DNA of 64,000 bases. Source: an uncultured Rhodospirillaceae bacterium. GTDB taxonomy: Bacteria > Pseudomonadota > Alphaproteobacteria > Dongiales > Dongiaceae. The notes below the pieces were generated by a model. The model searched no databases. It was not told the origin of the DNA and was given only the letters and a program-made list of their open reading frames with translations. Shown in pieces: positions 9,379-17,969 of the stretch; position 1 is the stretch's first letter; each line of letters begins with the position of its first letter. The stretch covers positions 1 through 64,000 of the forward strand of contig CADEFF010000015.1 in NCBI GenBank assembly GCA_902826565.1, read 5' to 3'. A program made the position numbers and the translations under genes.

Positions 9379-10541
9379 CGGAGCCGGTGCCCGCGCAGCT
9401 CGGGCGTGCGCGCAGCCTCGCGGCCGTGATCATCGCCATGGCGATGGTCACGATGAATCACGGGCTTTCCTATCCCCTGCTCGCCCTCGTGCTCGAGCGC
9501 CACGGCATCTCGTCGAGCCTCATCGGAATCTCGACCGCCGTTCAGGCTTTCGCAGGTCTGGTCTTCGCGTTCTTCGCCGGCAATCTCATCGGCCGCTATG
9601 GACCCGGCCCGATCATGGCGGTCTCGCTCGCGACCATCGCCGCCATCTATCTGCTGCTCGGCGCCTTTCCGGACTATCTGCTGTGGCTGCCGCTGCGCTT
9701 CCTGCTGGGCGGGCTCGGTTCATTCCTGTGGGTCGCGAGCGAAGCCTGGATCAACGCGCTGACCGACAATGCCAGCCGCGGCCGCGTCATCGGCATCTAC
9801 TCGACGGCAGCCGCCGTGGGCAGCGCGCTCGGCCCCGGCATCCTGCTCCTTACCGGCAGCGAGGGGTTCGCGCCCTTCATCGTCATCGCCTCGGTCTCTT
9901 TCGCCGGATCGATCTGCATCCTGCTGGCCGGCACGGTACGGCCGGCTTTTCCCGGCACGCCGAGCGGCGGGGTGCTGCGTTACCTGCTGCTGGCGCCGCT
10001 GCCGATCCTGCTCAATTTCGCCTATGCCTCCATCATGGAGGCGTTCCACACCTTCTTCCCGATTTACGCGAAGGGTCTCGCCTATCTCGAGTCTGACGCC
10101 TTCTTCATCATGACGCTCATCGGACTCGGCGGGATCCTGCTGCAATATCCGATGGGCTGGCTCGCCGACCATATGAACCGGCTCCTGCTGCTCCTGATCT
10201 GCCTCGGCGCGAGCCTCGCCGGCATCCTCTGCATCCCCCTGATGCTCGGCGCGGGCGTGGTCGGCTATGCCCTCTTCTTTCTCTTCGGCGGCATCATGTC
10301 GTCGCTTTACAGCTTCGGCGTCGTGTTGCTCGGCGAGCGTTTCCGCGGCGCCGACCTTGCCATGGCGAGCGCGATGTTCACCATGATGTGGTCGGGCGGC
10401 ACTTTCTTCGGGCCGCCGGTCGCGGGATTCCTCATGGACCAGCTCGGCCCGTCGGGCCTGATCGTCGCGATGGCGGGCGCCATCCTGGTTTTCCTGCCGA
10501 TGCCGATTCGCGCGCTTTTCCGATCGGCCCGCGCGGCTTAG
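9375..10541 (+). CDS. MFS transporter, YcaD-like
   Basis: A 388-residue major facilitator with 12 predicted hydrophobic segments. It shares WVASEAWINAL, the loop GWLADHMNR between helices and LLGERFRG with the broken copy immediately upstream, so the two arose by tandem duplication. The ATG overlaps the stop of the upstream frame (ATGA), suggesting coupled translation. The substrate is unknown. Because this copy is intact, it could cover the function if the upstream copy is truly dead. Confidence 0.9.
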   Translation: MTEPVPAQLGRARSLAAVIIAMAMVTMNHGLSYPLLALVLERHGISSSLIGISTAVQAFAGLVFAFFAGNLIGRYGPGPIMAVSLATIAAIYLLLGAFPDYLLWLPLRFLLGGLGSFLWVASEAWINALTDNASRGRVIGIYSTAAAVGSALGPGILLLTGSEGFAPFIVIASVSFAGSICILLAGTVRPAFPGTPSGGVLRYLLLAPLPILLNFAYASIMEAFHTFFPIYAKGLAYLESDAFFIMTLIGLGGILLQYPMGWLADHMNRLLLLLICLGASLAGILCIPLMLGAGVVGYALFFLFGGIMSSLYSFGVVLLGERFRGADLAMASAMFTMMWSGGTFFGPPVAGFLMDQLGPSGLIVAMAGAILVFLPMPIRALFRSARAA

Positions 10542-10574
10542 CCGCCGCACTCTCCGCGCCTTTGCCGCCCGCGC

Positions 10575-10604
10575 TTGCCCGCCGCGGCGGGCTCTGCATA
10601 TAGT
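10575..10604 (+). promoter_or_regulatory. Candidate promoter of pyrB, possibly leaderless
   Basis: TTGCCC at 10575-10580 and TATAGT at 10599-10604 are separated by 18 bases. The pyrB ATG begins only 10 bases after the -10 hexamer and has no Shine-Dalgarno sequence, so transcription probably starts at or next to the ATG. Confidence 0.45.
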
Positions 10605-10613
10605 CCGGCTTTA

Positions 10614-11582
10614 ATGAGCCCGACCCCCTCCTCGCCCGCCCCGCTCCTCTATCGTCATCGTCATCTGCTTGGAATCGAAGGCCTGACGCGGCCCGAGATC
10701 GGCAGCCTGCTCGACCTGTCCGAATCCTATATCGAGCCGATCCGCAGCAAGACCAAGAGCGCCCTCCTGGTGGGGCGGACGGTCATCAACCTTTTCTTCG
10801 AGAATTCGACGCGCACCCGCACCTCCTTCGAGCTGGCGGCGAAGCGGCTCGGCGCCGACGTGATCAACATGCAGGTGCAGGCGAGCTCGATAAAGAAGGG
10901 CGAGACCCTGCTCGACACGGCAATGACCCTCAACGCCATGCATCCCGACGTGCTGGTGGTGCGCCATCCGGACTCGGGCGCGGTCAACCTGCTGTCGCAG
11001 AAGGTCGACGGCGCGGTCATCAATGCCGGCGACGGGAGCCACGAGCATCCGACCCAGGCGTTGCTCGACGCCGTCACGATCCGCCGCCGGCGAGGGCGCC
11101 TCGAAGGCCAGCTCGTGGCGATCTGCGGCGACGTGCTGCATAGCCGCGTCGCGCGCTCCAACATCCACCTGCTCACGACGATGGGCGCGCGGGTCCGCGT
11201 GATCGCGCCGCCGACGCTGCTGCCGGCCGCCATCGAGCGGCTGGGCGTCGAGGCTTTCACCGACATGCGCAAGGGGCTCAAGGACTGCGACATCGTCATG
11301 ATGCTGCGGCTGCAGAGCGAGCGCATGCACGGCTCGCACGTGCCCTCGACGCGGGAGTATTTCCATTTCTTCGGCCTCGACTACGGGAAGCTCGACGCGG
11401 CCAAGCCCGATGCGCTCATCATGCATCCGGGCCCGATGAACCGCGGCGTCGAGATCGACAGCGAGGTGGCGGACGACATCGACCGCAGCGCGATCCGCGA
11501 GCAGGTCGAGATGGGCGTCGCGGTCCGCATGGCCTGCCTCGATGTGCTTACGCGACCGTTGCGCAGCAATGCGGAGGCCTGA
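10614..11582 (+). CDS. pyrB: Aspartate carbamoyltransferase catalytic subunit
   Basis: A 322-residue ATCase catalytic chain, which joins carbamoyl phosphate and aspartate in the committed step of pyrimidine synthesis. The carbamoyl-phosphate loop [34 protein letters not shown] and [11 protein letters not shown] are all present. A longer in-frame start at 10575 exists, but the ATG at 10614 gives the normal length and fits the promoter. The next gene, an apparently inactive dihydroorotase homologue, follows 4 bases later, as in bacteria where PyrB needs PyrC' to form the dodecameric enzyme. Confidence 0.96.
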   Translation: MSPTPSSPAPLLYRHRHLLGIEGLTRPEIGSLLDLSESYIEPIRSKTKSALLVGRTVINLFFENSTRTRTSFELAAKRLGADVINMQVQASSIKKGETLLDTAMTLNAMHPDVLVVRHPDSGAVNLLSQKVDGAVINAGDGSHEHPTQALLDAVTIRRRRGRLEGQLVAICGDVLHSRVARSNIHLLTTMGARVRVIAPPTLLPAAIERLGVEAFTDMRKGLKDCDIVMMLRLQSERMHGSHVPSTREYFHFFGLDYGKLDAAKPDALIMHPGPMNRGVEIDSEVADDIDRSAIREQVEMGVAVRMACLDVLTRPLRSNAEA

Positions 11583-11586
11583 GCTC

Positions 11587-12906
11587 ATGGCAGGGCGCGT
11601 CGCCAAGCTGCCGCCTCGACCGACGGCCTTCCGCAATGCGCGGCTGATCGATCCCGCTTCGGGTCTCGACGCCGTCGGCGGGCTCCTCGTCGTCGACGGG
11701 CTGATCGCCGATGTGGGCCCGGCGATCGGGCGCGACGGCCTCGCCGAAAGCTTCGAGATCGTCGAATGCGGCGGCCATTGCCTGGCACCCGGTCTCGTCG
11801 ACATGCGGGTGCAGCTCCGCGAGCCCGGCGAGGAGCACAAGGAAACCATCGCCAGCGCCAGCCTCGCGGCCGCGGCCGGCGGCGTCACCAGCATGGTAGC
11901 CCTGCCCAACACCACGCCCGTCGTCGACGACATGGCCGGCCTCGAGTTCATCGCGCGCCGCGCCCGCGAGGCCAAGGGCACCAAGATCTACAGCTATGGC
12001 GCGGTCACCCGCGGCCTTGCGGGCAAGGATCTGGCGGAGCTCGGCCTGCTGGCCGAGAGCGGGGCCGTCGCCTTCACCGACGGTCTCGCGGCCATCGCCG
12101 ACGCGCGCGTGATGCGCCGCGCCTTGAGCTATGGCAGCACCTACGGCCTTCTCATCGTCCAGCATCCCGAGGAGCCGCAGCTCGCCGACGGCGGCGCGAT
12201 GAACTCGGGCGAGCTCGCCACCCGCCTCGGTCTCGCCGGCATTCCGCGGGCCGCCGAGGTCATGATGATCGAGCGCGATCTCCATCTCGTCGCCATGACC
12301 GGCGCCCGCTATCACGTCGCGCATATATCGACCGCGGCGGCGATCGACGCGATCCGCGCGGCCAAAGAGCGCGGCCTCAAGGTCACCTGCGATACGGCGC
12401 CGCCCTACTTCACCCTCAACGAGACCGAGGTCGGCGACTACCGCACCTTCGCGAAGCTTTCGCCGCCCTTGCGCGCCGAGGCGGACCGCGCCGCCGTCGC
12501 CGCCGCCGTCGCGGACGGCACCATCGACTGCATCGCGAGCGACCACGCCCCGCACGATCAGGAGTCGAAGCGCGTGCCCTTCGCACTCGCCGCCCCCGGC
12601 ATCGTGGGGCTCGAGACGCTGCTGCCGCTCTCGCTCGGGCTTTTCCATAACGGCCAGATCGGATTGCTCGAGCTGTTCAAGCGCCTTGCCCGGTCGCCCG
12701 CCGATATTCTCGCCTTGCCGCAGGGACGCTTCGGCCGGGGCGCACCCGCGGATCTCGTGCTGTTCGACCTCGAGCGCGCCGGCCGCATCGAGGTGGACCG
12801 GTTCCGGAGCAAGTCGAAAAACTCGCCCTATGACGGCCGCCCCGTCCAGGGGCGCGTGCTGCGCACGGTGGTCGATGGCCGCACCGTGTTCGAGGCCGAG
12901 CCATGA
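11587..12906 (+). CDS. pyrC': Dihydroorotase-like protein PyrC', metal site incomplete
   Basis: A 439-residue amidohydrolase of the class I dihydroorotase family. Most landmarks are present: PNTTPVVDD, FTDG, QHPEEP, HVAHIST, ASDHAPHD and RSKSKNSPYDGRPVQG. The HxH zinc pair normally found in the DxHxHLREPG motif is replaced by Arg74 and Gln76 (DMRVQLREPG). Established precedent: Pseudomonas-type PyrC' has lost the zinc ligands and acts as a structural partner of ATCase. The position directly after pyrB fits that role. A second, active dihydroorotase would then be needed elsewhere in the genome. It overlaps plsY by 4 bases (ATGA). Confidence 0.88.
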   Translation: MAGRVAKLPPRPTAFRNARLIDPASGLDAVGGLLVVDGLIADVGPAIGRDGLAESFEIVECGGHCLAPGLVDMRVQLREPGEEHKETIASASLAAAAGGVTSMVALPNTTPVVDDMAGLEFIARRAREAKGTKIYSYGAVTRGLAGKDLAELGLLAESGAVAFTDGLAAIADARVMRRALSYGSTYGLLIVQHPEEPQLADGGAMNSGELATRLGLAGIPRAAEVMMIERDLHLVAMTGARYHVAHISTAAAIDAIRAAKERGLKVTCDTAPPYFTLNETEVGDYRTFAKLSPPLRAEADRAAVAAAVADGTIDCIASDHAPHDQESKRVPFALAAPGIVGLETLLPLSLGLFHNGQIGLLELFKRLARSPADILALPQGRFGRGAPADLVLFDLERAGRIEVDRFRSKSKNSPYDGRPVQGRVLRTVVDGRTVFEAEP

Positions 12907-13511
12907 CCGATCTCGGGCCGCTGCTGCTCGCGGCGCTCGGCGGCTATTTGCTGGGCTCGATCCCCTTCGGGTTCCTGCTGACGAAATGGGCCGGGCTCGG
13001 CGACATCCGCGCGATCGGCTCGGGCAATATCGGCGCCACCAATGTGCTGCGTACCGGGAACAAGCGGCTGGCGCTGCTGACGCTGCTGCTCGACGGCGCC
13101 AAGGGGGCGGCGGCGCTCCTCATCGGCGCGCAAGGGGGGTCGGCGATGGCCCTCGCGGCCGGCGGCGGGGCGATGCTCGGCCACCTCTTCCCGGTCTGGC
13201 TCAAATTCAAGGGCGGCAAGGGCGTCGCGACCGCGCTCGGCATCCTGCTCGCGCTCGATTGGCAGGTCGGCGCGCTCGCCTGCCTCACCTGGCTCGCCGT
13301 TGCGCTGCTGTTCCGCTACTCGTCGCTCGCCGCCCTGTTGGCGCTCGCCGCCGCGCCGATCTATGGCTATTTCCTCGCCGGCAGCACCGCCGCGATTTTC
13401 GCGCTGGGCCTCGCCATTCTGGTCTGGGTCCGGCACCACGAAAACATCGGCCGGCTGCTGCGCGGCGAGGAATCCAGGATCGGCGCGAAGAAGAAGGCGG
13501 ATGGCGTCTAG
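12903..13511 (+). CDS. plsY: Glycerol-3-phosphate acyltransferase PlsY
   Basis: A 202-residue polytopic membrane enzyme that transfers the acyl group of acyl phosphate to glycerol-3-phosphate, the first step of phospholipid synthesis. The family motifs are visible: SIPFGFL with GSGNIGATN, GHLFPVWLKFKGGKGVAT, and a C-terminal HHENIGRLLRGEE. The start overlaps the end of pyrC' (ATGA). It is the last gene of a pyrB-pyrC'-plsY unit. Confidence 0.96.
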   Translation: MTDLGPLLLAALGGYLLGSIPFGFLLTKWAGLGDIRAIGSGNIGATNVLRTGNKRLALLTLLLDGAKGAAALLIGAQGGSAMALAAGGGAMLGHLFPVWLKFKGGKGVATALGILLALDWQVGALACLTWLAVALLFRYSSLAALLALAAAPIYGYFLAGSTAAIFALGLAILVWVRHHENIGRLLRGEESRIGAKKKADGV

Positions 13512-13677
13512 CGGCGCATCGTCGAACCGGTCTCGCTGAGGGAATCGCACCTCCGCGGCCCGCCGGTCGTTCCTGTCACACTCGAGCCTGGTTCGGAATC
13601 GCTGGGGATCCCTCGATACAACACTCTTTATAGTTGTAGATATTGACATAACCGCCCGCCGGTGCCAGCGTCGGGCC

Positions 13678-14808
13678 ATGACAGACACATGCGCGCCGAT
13701 TTCCCCGACGGAACGGATCGCCCGGCTTCGCCTCGCCCGCACGGGCGGCATTGGCCCGATCACCTATCGCCAGCTCATGGCGCGGTTCGCTAACGCGGCG
13801 GCCGCCCTCGAGGCAGTGCCCGAGCTCGCGCGCCGCGCCGGCGGCCGGGCGCCGCGGGTCGCGAGCAAGTCGGCGGCCGATGCGGAGCTCGACCGCGCGG
13901 CGCAGGCGGGGGCGACGCTCGTCACCCTCGGCGAAGCAGCCTATCCGTCCGCCGTCGCCGCGATCGAGGACGCGCCGCCGGTTCTTACGCTGCTGGGGCG
14001 GGCGGAACTTCCCGCGCGGCCCACGGTCGCCATCGTGGGCGCCCGCAACGCCTCCGCCGGCGCCTGCCGCATCGCGCAGGACCTCGCGCGCGAACTCGGC
14101 GCAGCAGGCTTCGCGGTCGCTTCGGGATTCGCGCGCGGCATCGATGCGGCGGCCCACGCCGGAAGCCTGTCGACCGGCACCGTCGCGGTCTTCGCCGGCG
14201 GGGCGGACGTGATCTACCCGCCCGAGCATGCGGCGCTTCATCGCAGCGTTGCCGCGCAAGGGCTGATCCTAAGCGAGCTTCCGCTCGGTACGGAACCGCA
14301 CGCCCGACATTTCCCGCGCCGCAACCGGCTGATATCCGGCCTCTCCTCGGGCGTCGTGGTGGTCGAGGCCGCCCTGCGTTCCGGCTCGCTCTCCACGGCG
14401 CGCTTCGCGCTGGAGCAGGGGCGCGAGGTCATGGCGGTGCCCGGCTCCCCGCTCGATCCGCGCTGCCGCGGCTCCAATCATCTGCTGCGTGAGGGGGCCC
14501 GGCTCGTCGAGGGAATTGACGATATCTTAACCGCGCTCGGCGGATCGATCGCCCTCGCGGACCCGTCGCCAATGACAGCGGAGGCTCCGCCGCCGGCCCT
14601 CGCATCCCCGCCCGAAGCGGCGCTTTCCGGCGATCTCGAGCCCCATCTTCAGGTGGCGGAGCGGCTGGGCCCGACGCCGGTGGCAGTTGACGAACTGGTC
14701 CGGCAATGCCAAATGTCACCCCCCGTCGTGCGGGCGGCGCTGCTCGACATCGAGCTTGCCGGCCGGCTTGAGCGTCACCCGGGCGACCGCGTTTCGCTCC
14801 TGCCCTGA
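13678..14808 (+). CDS. dprA: DNA-processing protein DprA
   Basis: A 376-residue protein that binds single-stranded DNA and loads RecA during natural transformation. The Rossmann-like core has TVAIVGARNAS, ASGFARGIDAAAHAG, GGADVIYPPEH, then PHARHFPRRNRLISGLS and VPGSPLDPRCRGSN. An N-terminal helical region precedes it and a winged-helix-like tail (after about residue 310) follows. The upstream gap contains AT-rich promoter-like sequence (TATAGT at 13629, TTGACA at 13643) that I could not pair convincingly. Confidence 0.95.
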   Translation: MTDTCAPISPTERIARLRLARTGGIGPITYRQLMARFANAAAALEAVPELARRAGGRAPRVASKSAADAELDRAAQAGATLVTLGEAAYPSAVAAIEDAPPVLTLLGRAELPARPTVAIVGARNASAGACRIAQDLARELGAAGFAVASGFARGIDAAAHAGSLSTGTVAVFAGGADVIYPPEHAALHRSVAAQGLILSELPLGTEPHARHFPRRNRLISGLSSGVVVVEAALRSGSLSTARFALEQGREVMAVPGSPLDPRCRGSNHLLREGARLVEGIDDILTALGGSIALADPSPMTAEAPPPALASPPEAALSGDLEPHLQVAERLGPTPVAVDELVRQCQMSPPVVRAALLDIELAGRLERHPGDRVSLLP

Positions 14809-14875
14809 GGCTGCGACCCCTGAAGGCCGCGGCGTCGTCTCTCCGAGGCGCGTCCGCTCAAGCAACAAGAGGCCG

Positions 14876-17584
14876 ATGAACGTCGTCGTCGTGGAATCGC
14901 CTGCCAAGGCGAAAACCATCAATAAGTATCTTGGCTCCAGCTATCGGGTGCTGGCGAGCTTTGGCCATGTGCGCGACCTGCCGCCCAAGGACGGGTCGGT
15001 GCGCCCCGACGAAGATTTCGAGATGAGCTGGCAGGTCGAGGGCAAGGCCGACATCCGTCTCAAGGACATCGCCAAGGCCCTCAAGGGCGCCGACCGGCTG
15101 ATCCTCGCGACCGACCCCGATCGCGAGGGCGAGGCCATCTCCTGGCACATCACCGAGGAGCTGGCCCGGCGCAAGGCGCTCGACGGCGTCCAGGTGGAGC
15201 GCGTGGTCTTCAACGAGATCACCAAATCCGCCGTGCTCGACGCGATGCAGCATCCGCGCGTCATCAATCGCGAGCTGGTCGACGCCTATCTCGCGCGCCG
15301 CGCCCTCGACTATCTCGTGGGCTTCACCCTCTCGCCGGTGCTATGGCGGAAGCTGCCCGGCAGCCGTTCGGCGGGGCGCGTCCAGTCGGTGGCGCTCCGC
15401 CTCATCTGCGAGCGCGAGGCCGAGATCGAGGCCTTCCGCCCGCGCGAGTTCTGGACCGTCGAGGCCGTGCTCCAGACGGCCGGCGGCCAGACCTTCACCG
15501 CGCGTCTGACGGAGCTCGACGGCAGGAAGCTCGACAAGTTCGACCTTCCGACCGCGACCGATGCCGAGGCGGCCGTTGCGAAGCTACGGGCCGGCGAGCC
15601 CTTCCGCGTGCGCTCGGTCGAGCGCAAGACGGTACGGCGCAACCCTTTTCCGCCCTTCACCACCTCCACGCTGCAGCAGGAAGCGTCGCGGAAGCTCGGG
15701 CTCGGGGCGAGCCGCACCATGCGGATCGCGCAGAAGCTCTATGAAGGCGTCGATCTCGACGGCGAAACGGTCGGGCTCATCACCTATATGCGCACCGACG
15801 GCGTGCAGATCGCGAACGAGGCGGTGGCGGCGGCGCGCCAGCTCATCAAATCCGAGCATGGCGACCGCTACCTGCCCGCCCAACCCCGACAGTACAAGTC
15901 GCCGGCGAAGAACGCGCAGGAAGCGCACGAGGCGATCCGCCCGAGCGATCTCGGCCGCCATCCGCGCCAGGTCGCCCATGTCCTGCAGCCCGACGAGGCC
16001 AGGCTCTACGAGCTGATCTGGAAGCGCACCATGGCGAGCCAGATGGCGAGCGCCGAATTCGACCAGGTCGGCGCCGATATCGTCGGCAGCGACGGTCGCA
16101 CCGTACTGCGCGCCACCGGATCGGTGCTTCTGTTCGACGGCTTCCTCGCCCTCTATCAGGAAGCCCGCGACGACGACCCGGCGGAAGACGAGGAAGGCGG
16201 CGGACGCCTGCCGCCGCTCGCCGAGAACGACAGCCTGAAGCCGACCGAAGTCAAGCCGGAGCAGCATTTCACCCAGCCGCCGCCGCGCTACAGCGAGGCA
16301 AGCCTGGTGAAGCGGCTCGAGGAGCTCGGCATCGGCCGCCCCTCGACCTACGCCTCGATCATCCAGGTGCTGCAGGACCGCAACTATGTGCGGCTCGACA
16401 AGAAACGCTTCATCCCCGAGGACCGCGGCCGCGTCGTCACGGCATTCCTGACGGGCTTCTTCCAGCGCTATGTCGAGTACAACTTCACCGCCGATCTGGA
16501 GAACCGGCTCGACGAGATCTCCGACGGCCGCATCGACTGGAAGCAGGTGCTGCGCGATTTCTGGACCGATTTCAGCGGCGCCATCGCCGGGACCAAGGAG
16601 CTGTCGATCACGCAGGTGATCGACGAGCTCGACAAGGCGCTCGGCGAGCATTTCTTCCCGCCGCGCGCCGACGGCACCGACCCGCGGATCTGCCCCGCCT
16701 GCAAGGCCGGGCGCCTCAGCCTCAAGCTCGGCAAGTTCGGCGCCTTCATCGGCTGCGCCAACTATCCGGAATGCCGCTACACCCGGCGCCTCGGCGTGCC
16801 GGGCGAGGACGAAGGCTCGGAGGCCGATGCGGGGCCGAAGCTGCTCGGCAGCGATCCGGTTACCGGCTTGCCGGTCACGCTGCGCAAGGGACCCTACGGG
16901 CATTACGTGCAGCTCGGCGAGCAAACGGGCGAAGGCAAGAAGGCGGAGAAGCCGAAGCGCGTGTCGCTGCCGCGCGGCCTCTCGCCCGCCGATGTCGATC
17001 AAGGCAGCGCGCTGAAGCTGCTGTCGCTGCCGCGCGAGGTCGGCCCGCATCCGGAAACCGGCGAGATGATCGTCGCCGGCATCGGCCGCTTCGGGCCCTA
17101 TCTGAAGCATGCGGGGCGCTTCAAGTCGCTTCCGAAGGACGACAACGTGCTCGATGTCGGCATCAACCGCGCCGTCGCCCTCCTCGCCGAGGCGCCGGGC
17201 CGCTCGCGCGGACCCGCCGGCCGCAAGCTCGGCGAGCATCCGTCCGACAGCCAGCCCGTCACCATCCATGCCGGGCGCTACGGTCATTACGTGAAGCATG
17301 GCCGCCTCAACGCGACCCTGCCGAACGACGAGGAGCCGGAGCAATACACGCTGGAGAAGGCGGTCGCCCTTCTTGCGGAGCGCGCCGCGAAGGGCGGCAA
17401 AGGCAAGGCCAAGGCTTTGGCCGAGCCGAAGCCGAAGGCCGCGCCGAAAGCCAGGGCCAAGGGAAAGACCAAAGCCAAAGCCAAGACGAAAGCCAAGGCC
17501 AAAGCAAAATCCAAAGGCAAGGCGAAGGCCGAGGCTGCGCCCGATGGCGGCCAGGTGTCGGACGGCGAGGACAAGGCCGACTGA
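14876..17584 (+). CDS. topA: DNA topoisomerase I
   Basis: A 902-residue type IA topoisomerase that relaxes negative supercoils. The Toprim domain starts MNVVVVESPAKAKTINKYLG and includes ATDPDREGEAISWH; the active-site Tyr lies in GLITYMRTDG. Near nucleotide 16690 a C4 zinc finger (CPAC ... CANYPEC) is followed by several cysteine-free repeats of the GPYGHYV/GRFGPYL type. The last 60 or so residues are a Lys/Ala-rich tail of repeated KAK units, probably for DNA or ribosome/RNA-polymerase contact. The ATG at 14876 follows AAGAGG; the frame is open further upstream through dprA but without family similarity. Confidence 0.97.
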   Translation: MNVVVVESPAKAKTINKYLGSSYRVLASFGHVRDLPPKDGSVRPDEDFEMSWQVEGKADIRLKDIAKALKGADRLILATDPDREGEAISWHITEELARRKALDGVQVERVVFNEITKSAVLDAMQHPRVINRELVDAYLARRALDYLVGFTLSPVLWRKLPGSRSAGRVQSVALRLICEREAEIEAFRPREFWTVEAVLQTAGGQTFTARLTELDGRKLDKFDLPTATDAEAAVAKLRAGEPFRVRSVERKTVRRNPFPPFTTSTLQQEASRKLGLGASRTMRIAQKLYEGVDLDGETVGLITYMRTDGVQIANEAVAAARQLIKSEHGDRYLPAQPRQYKSPAKNAQEAHEAIRPSDLGRHPRQVAHVLQPDEARLYELIWKRTMASQMASAEFDQVGADIVGSDGRTVLRATGSVLLFDGFLALYQEARDDDPAEDEEGGGRLPPLAENDSLKPTEVKPEQHFTQPPPRYSEASLVKRLEELGIGRPSTYASIIQVLQDRNYVRLDKKRFIPEDRGRVVTAFLTGFFQRYVEYNFTADLENRLDEISDGRIDWKQVLRDFWTDFSGAIAGTKELSITQVIDELDKALGEHFFPPRADGTDPRICPACKAGRLSLKLGKFGAFIGCANYPECRYTRRLGVPGEDEGSEADAGPKLLGSDPVTGLPVTLRKGPYGHYVQLGEQTGEGKKAEKPKRVSLPRGLSPADVDQGSALKLLSLPREVGPHPETGEMIVAGIGRFGPYLKHAGRFKSLPKDDNVLDVGINRAVALLAEAPGRSRGPAGRKLGEHPSDSQPVTIHAGRYGHYVKHGRLNATLPNDEEPEQYTLEKAVALLAERAAKGGKGKAKALAEPKPKAAPKARAKGKTKAKAKTKAKAKAKSKGKAKAEAAPDGGQVSDGEDKAD

Positions 17585-17623
17585 TCCCCGGCTCTTCTGC
17601 TATGCTGCCGCGATACGAGGCCG

Positions 17624-17956
17624 ATGGGACAAGGATCGAACAGCATGTGTGCAACGGATCAGGGCGGTACCCGGAAGGCGCAGCCGACGCTGCAGGTCGA
17701 GAACGACCGGGTTCGCGTCATCGAGTGGCGCTTCGAACCCGGCGCGGAAACCGGATGGCACCGTCACGAGTATGACTATGTGATCGTGCCGGTCGTGACC
17801 GGGCGCCTCAAGCTGTTCGACGGCAAGGAGGATCGCTTCGCCGAGCTGCAGGCGGGCAAATCCTATTACCGGCCGAAGGGCGTCGAACACAACGTGACGA
17901 ACGCCAACGCCTACGAATTCGCCTTCGTCGAGGTCGAGTTCAAGACGCCCGCCTGA
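17624..17956 (+). CDS. Cupin-domain protein
   Basis: A 110-residue single-domain cupin. The metal-binding His cluster lies in TGWHRHEYDYVIVPVVTG and the second cupin motif in YRPKGVEHNVTN. No substrate can be assigned. GAGG lies 5 bases before the ATG at 17624; a second in-frame ATG at 17645, after AAGGA, would give 103 residues. It sits in a 385-base space between topA and rnr, two genes normally adjacent in this group, and is on the same strand as both. Confidence 0.83.
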   Translation: MGQGSNSMCATDQGGTRKAQPTLQVENDRVRVIEWRFEPGAETGWHRHEYDYVIVPVVTGRLKLFDGKEDRFAELQAGKSYYRPKGVEHNVTNANAYEFAFVEVEFKTPA

Positions 17957-17969
17957 CCGTCCCTCGGCG

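Noticed and set aside
13643-13648. TTGACA upstream of dprA as a -35 element
   Set aside because: The sequence 16-18 bases on is GC-rich with no -10 match; the TATAGT nearby lies on the wrong side.
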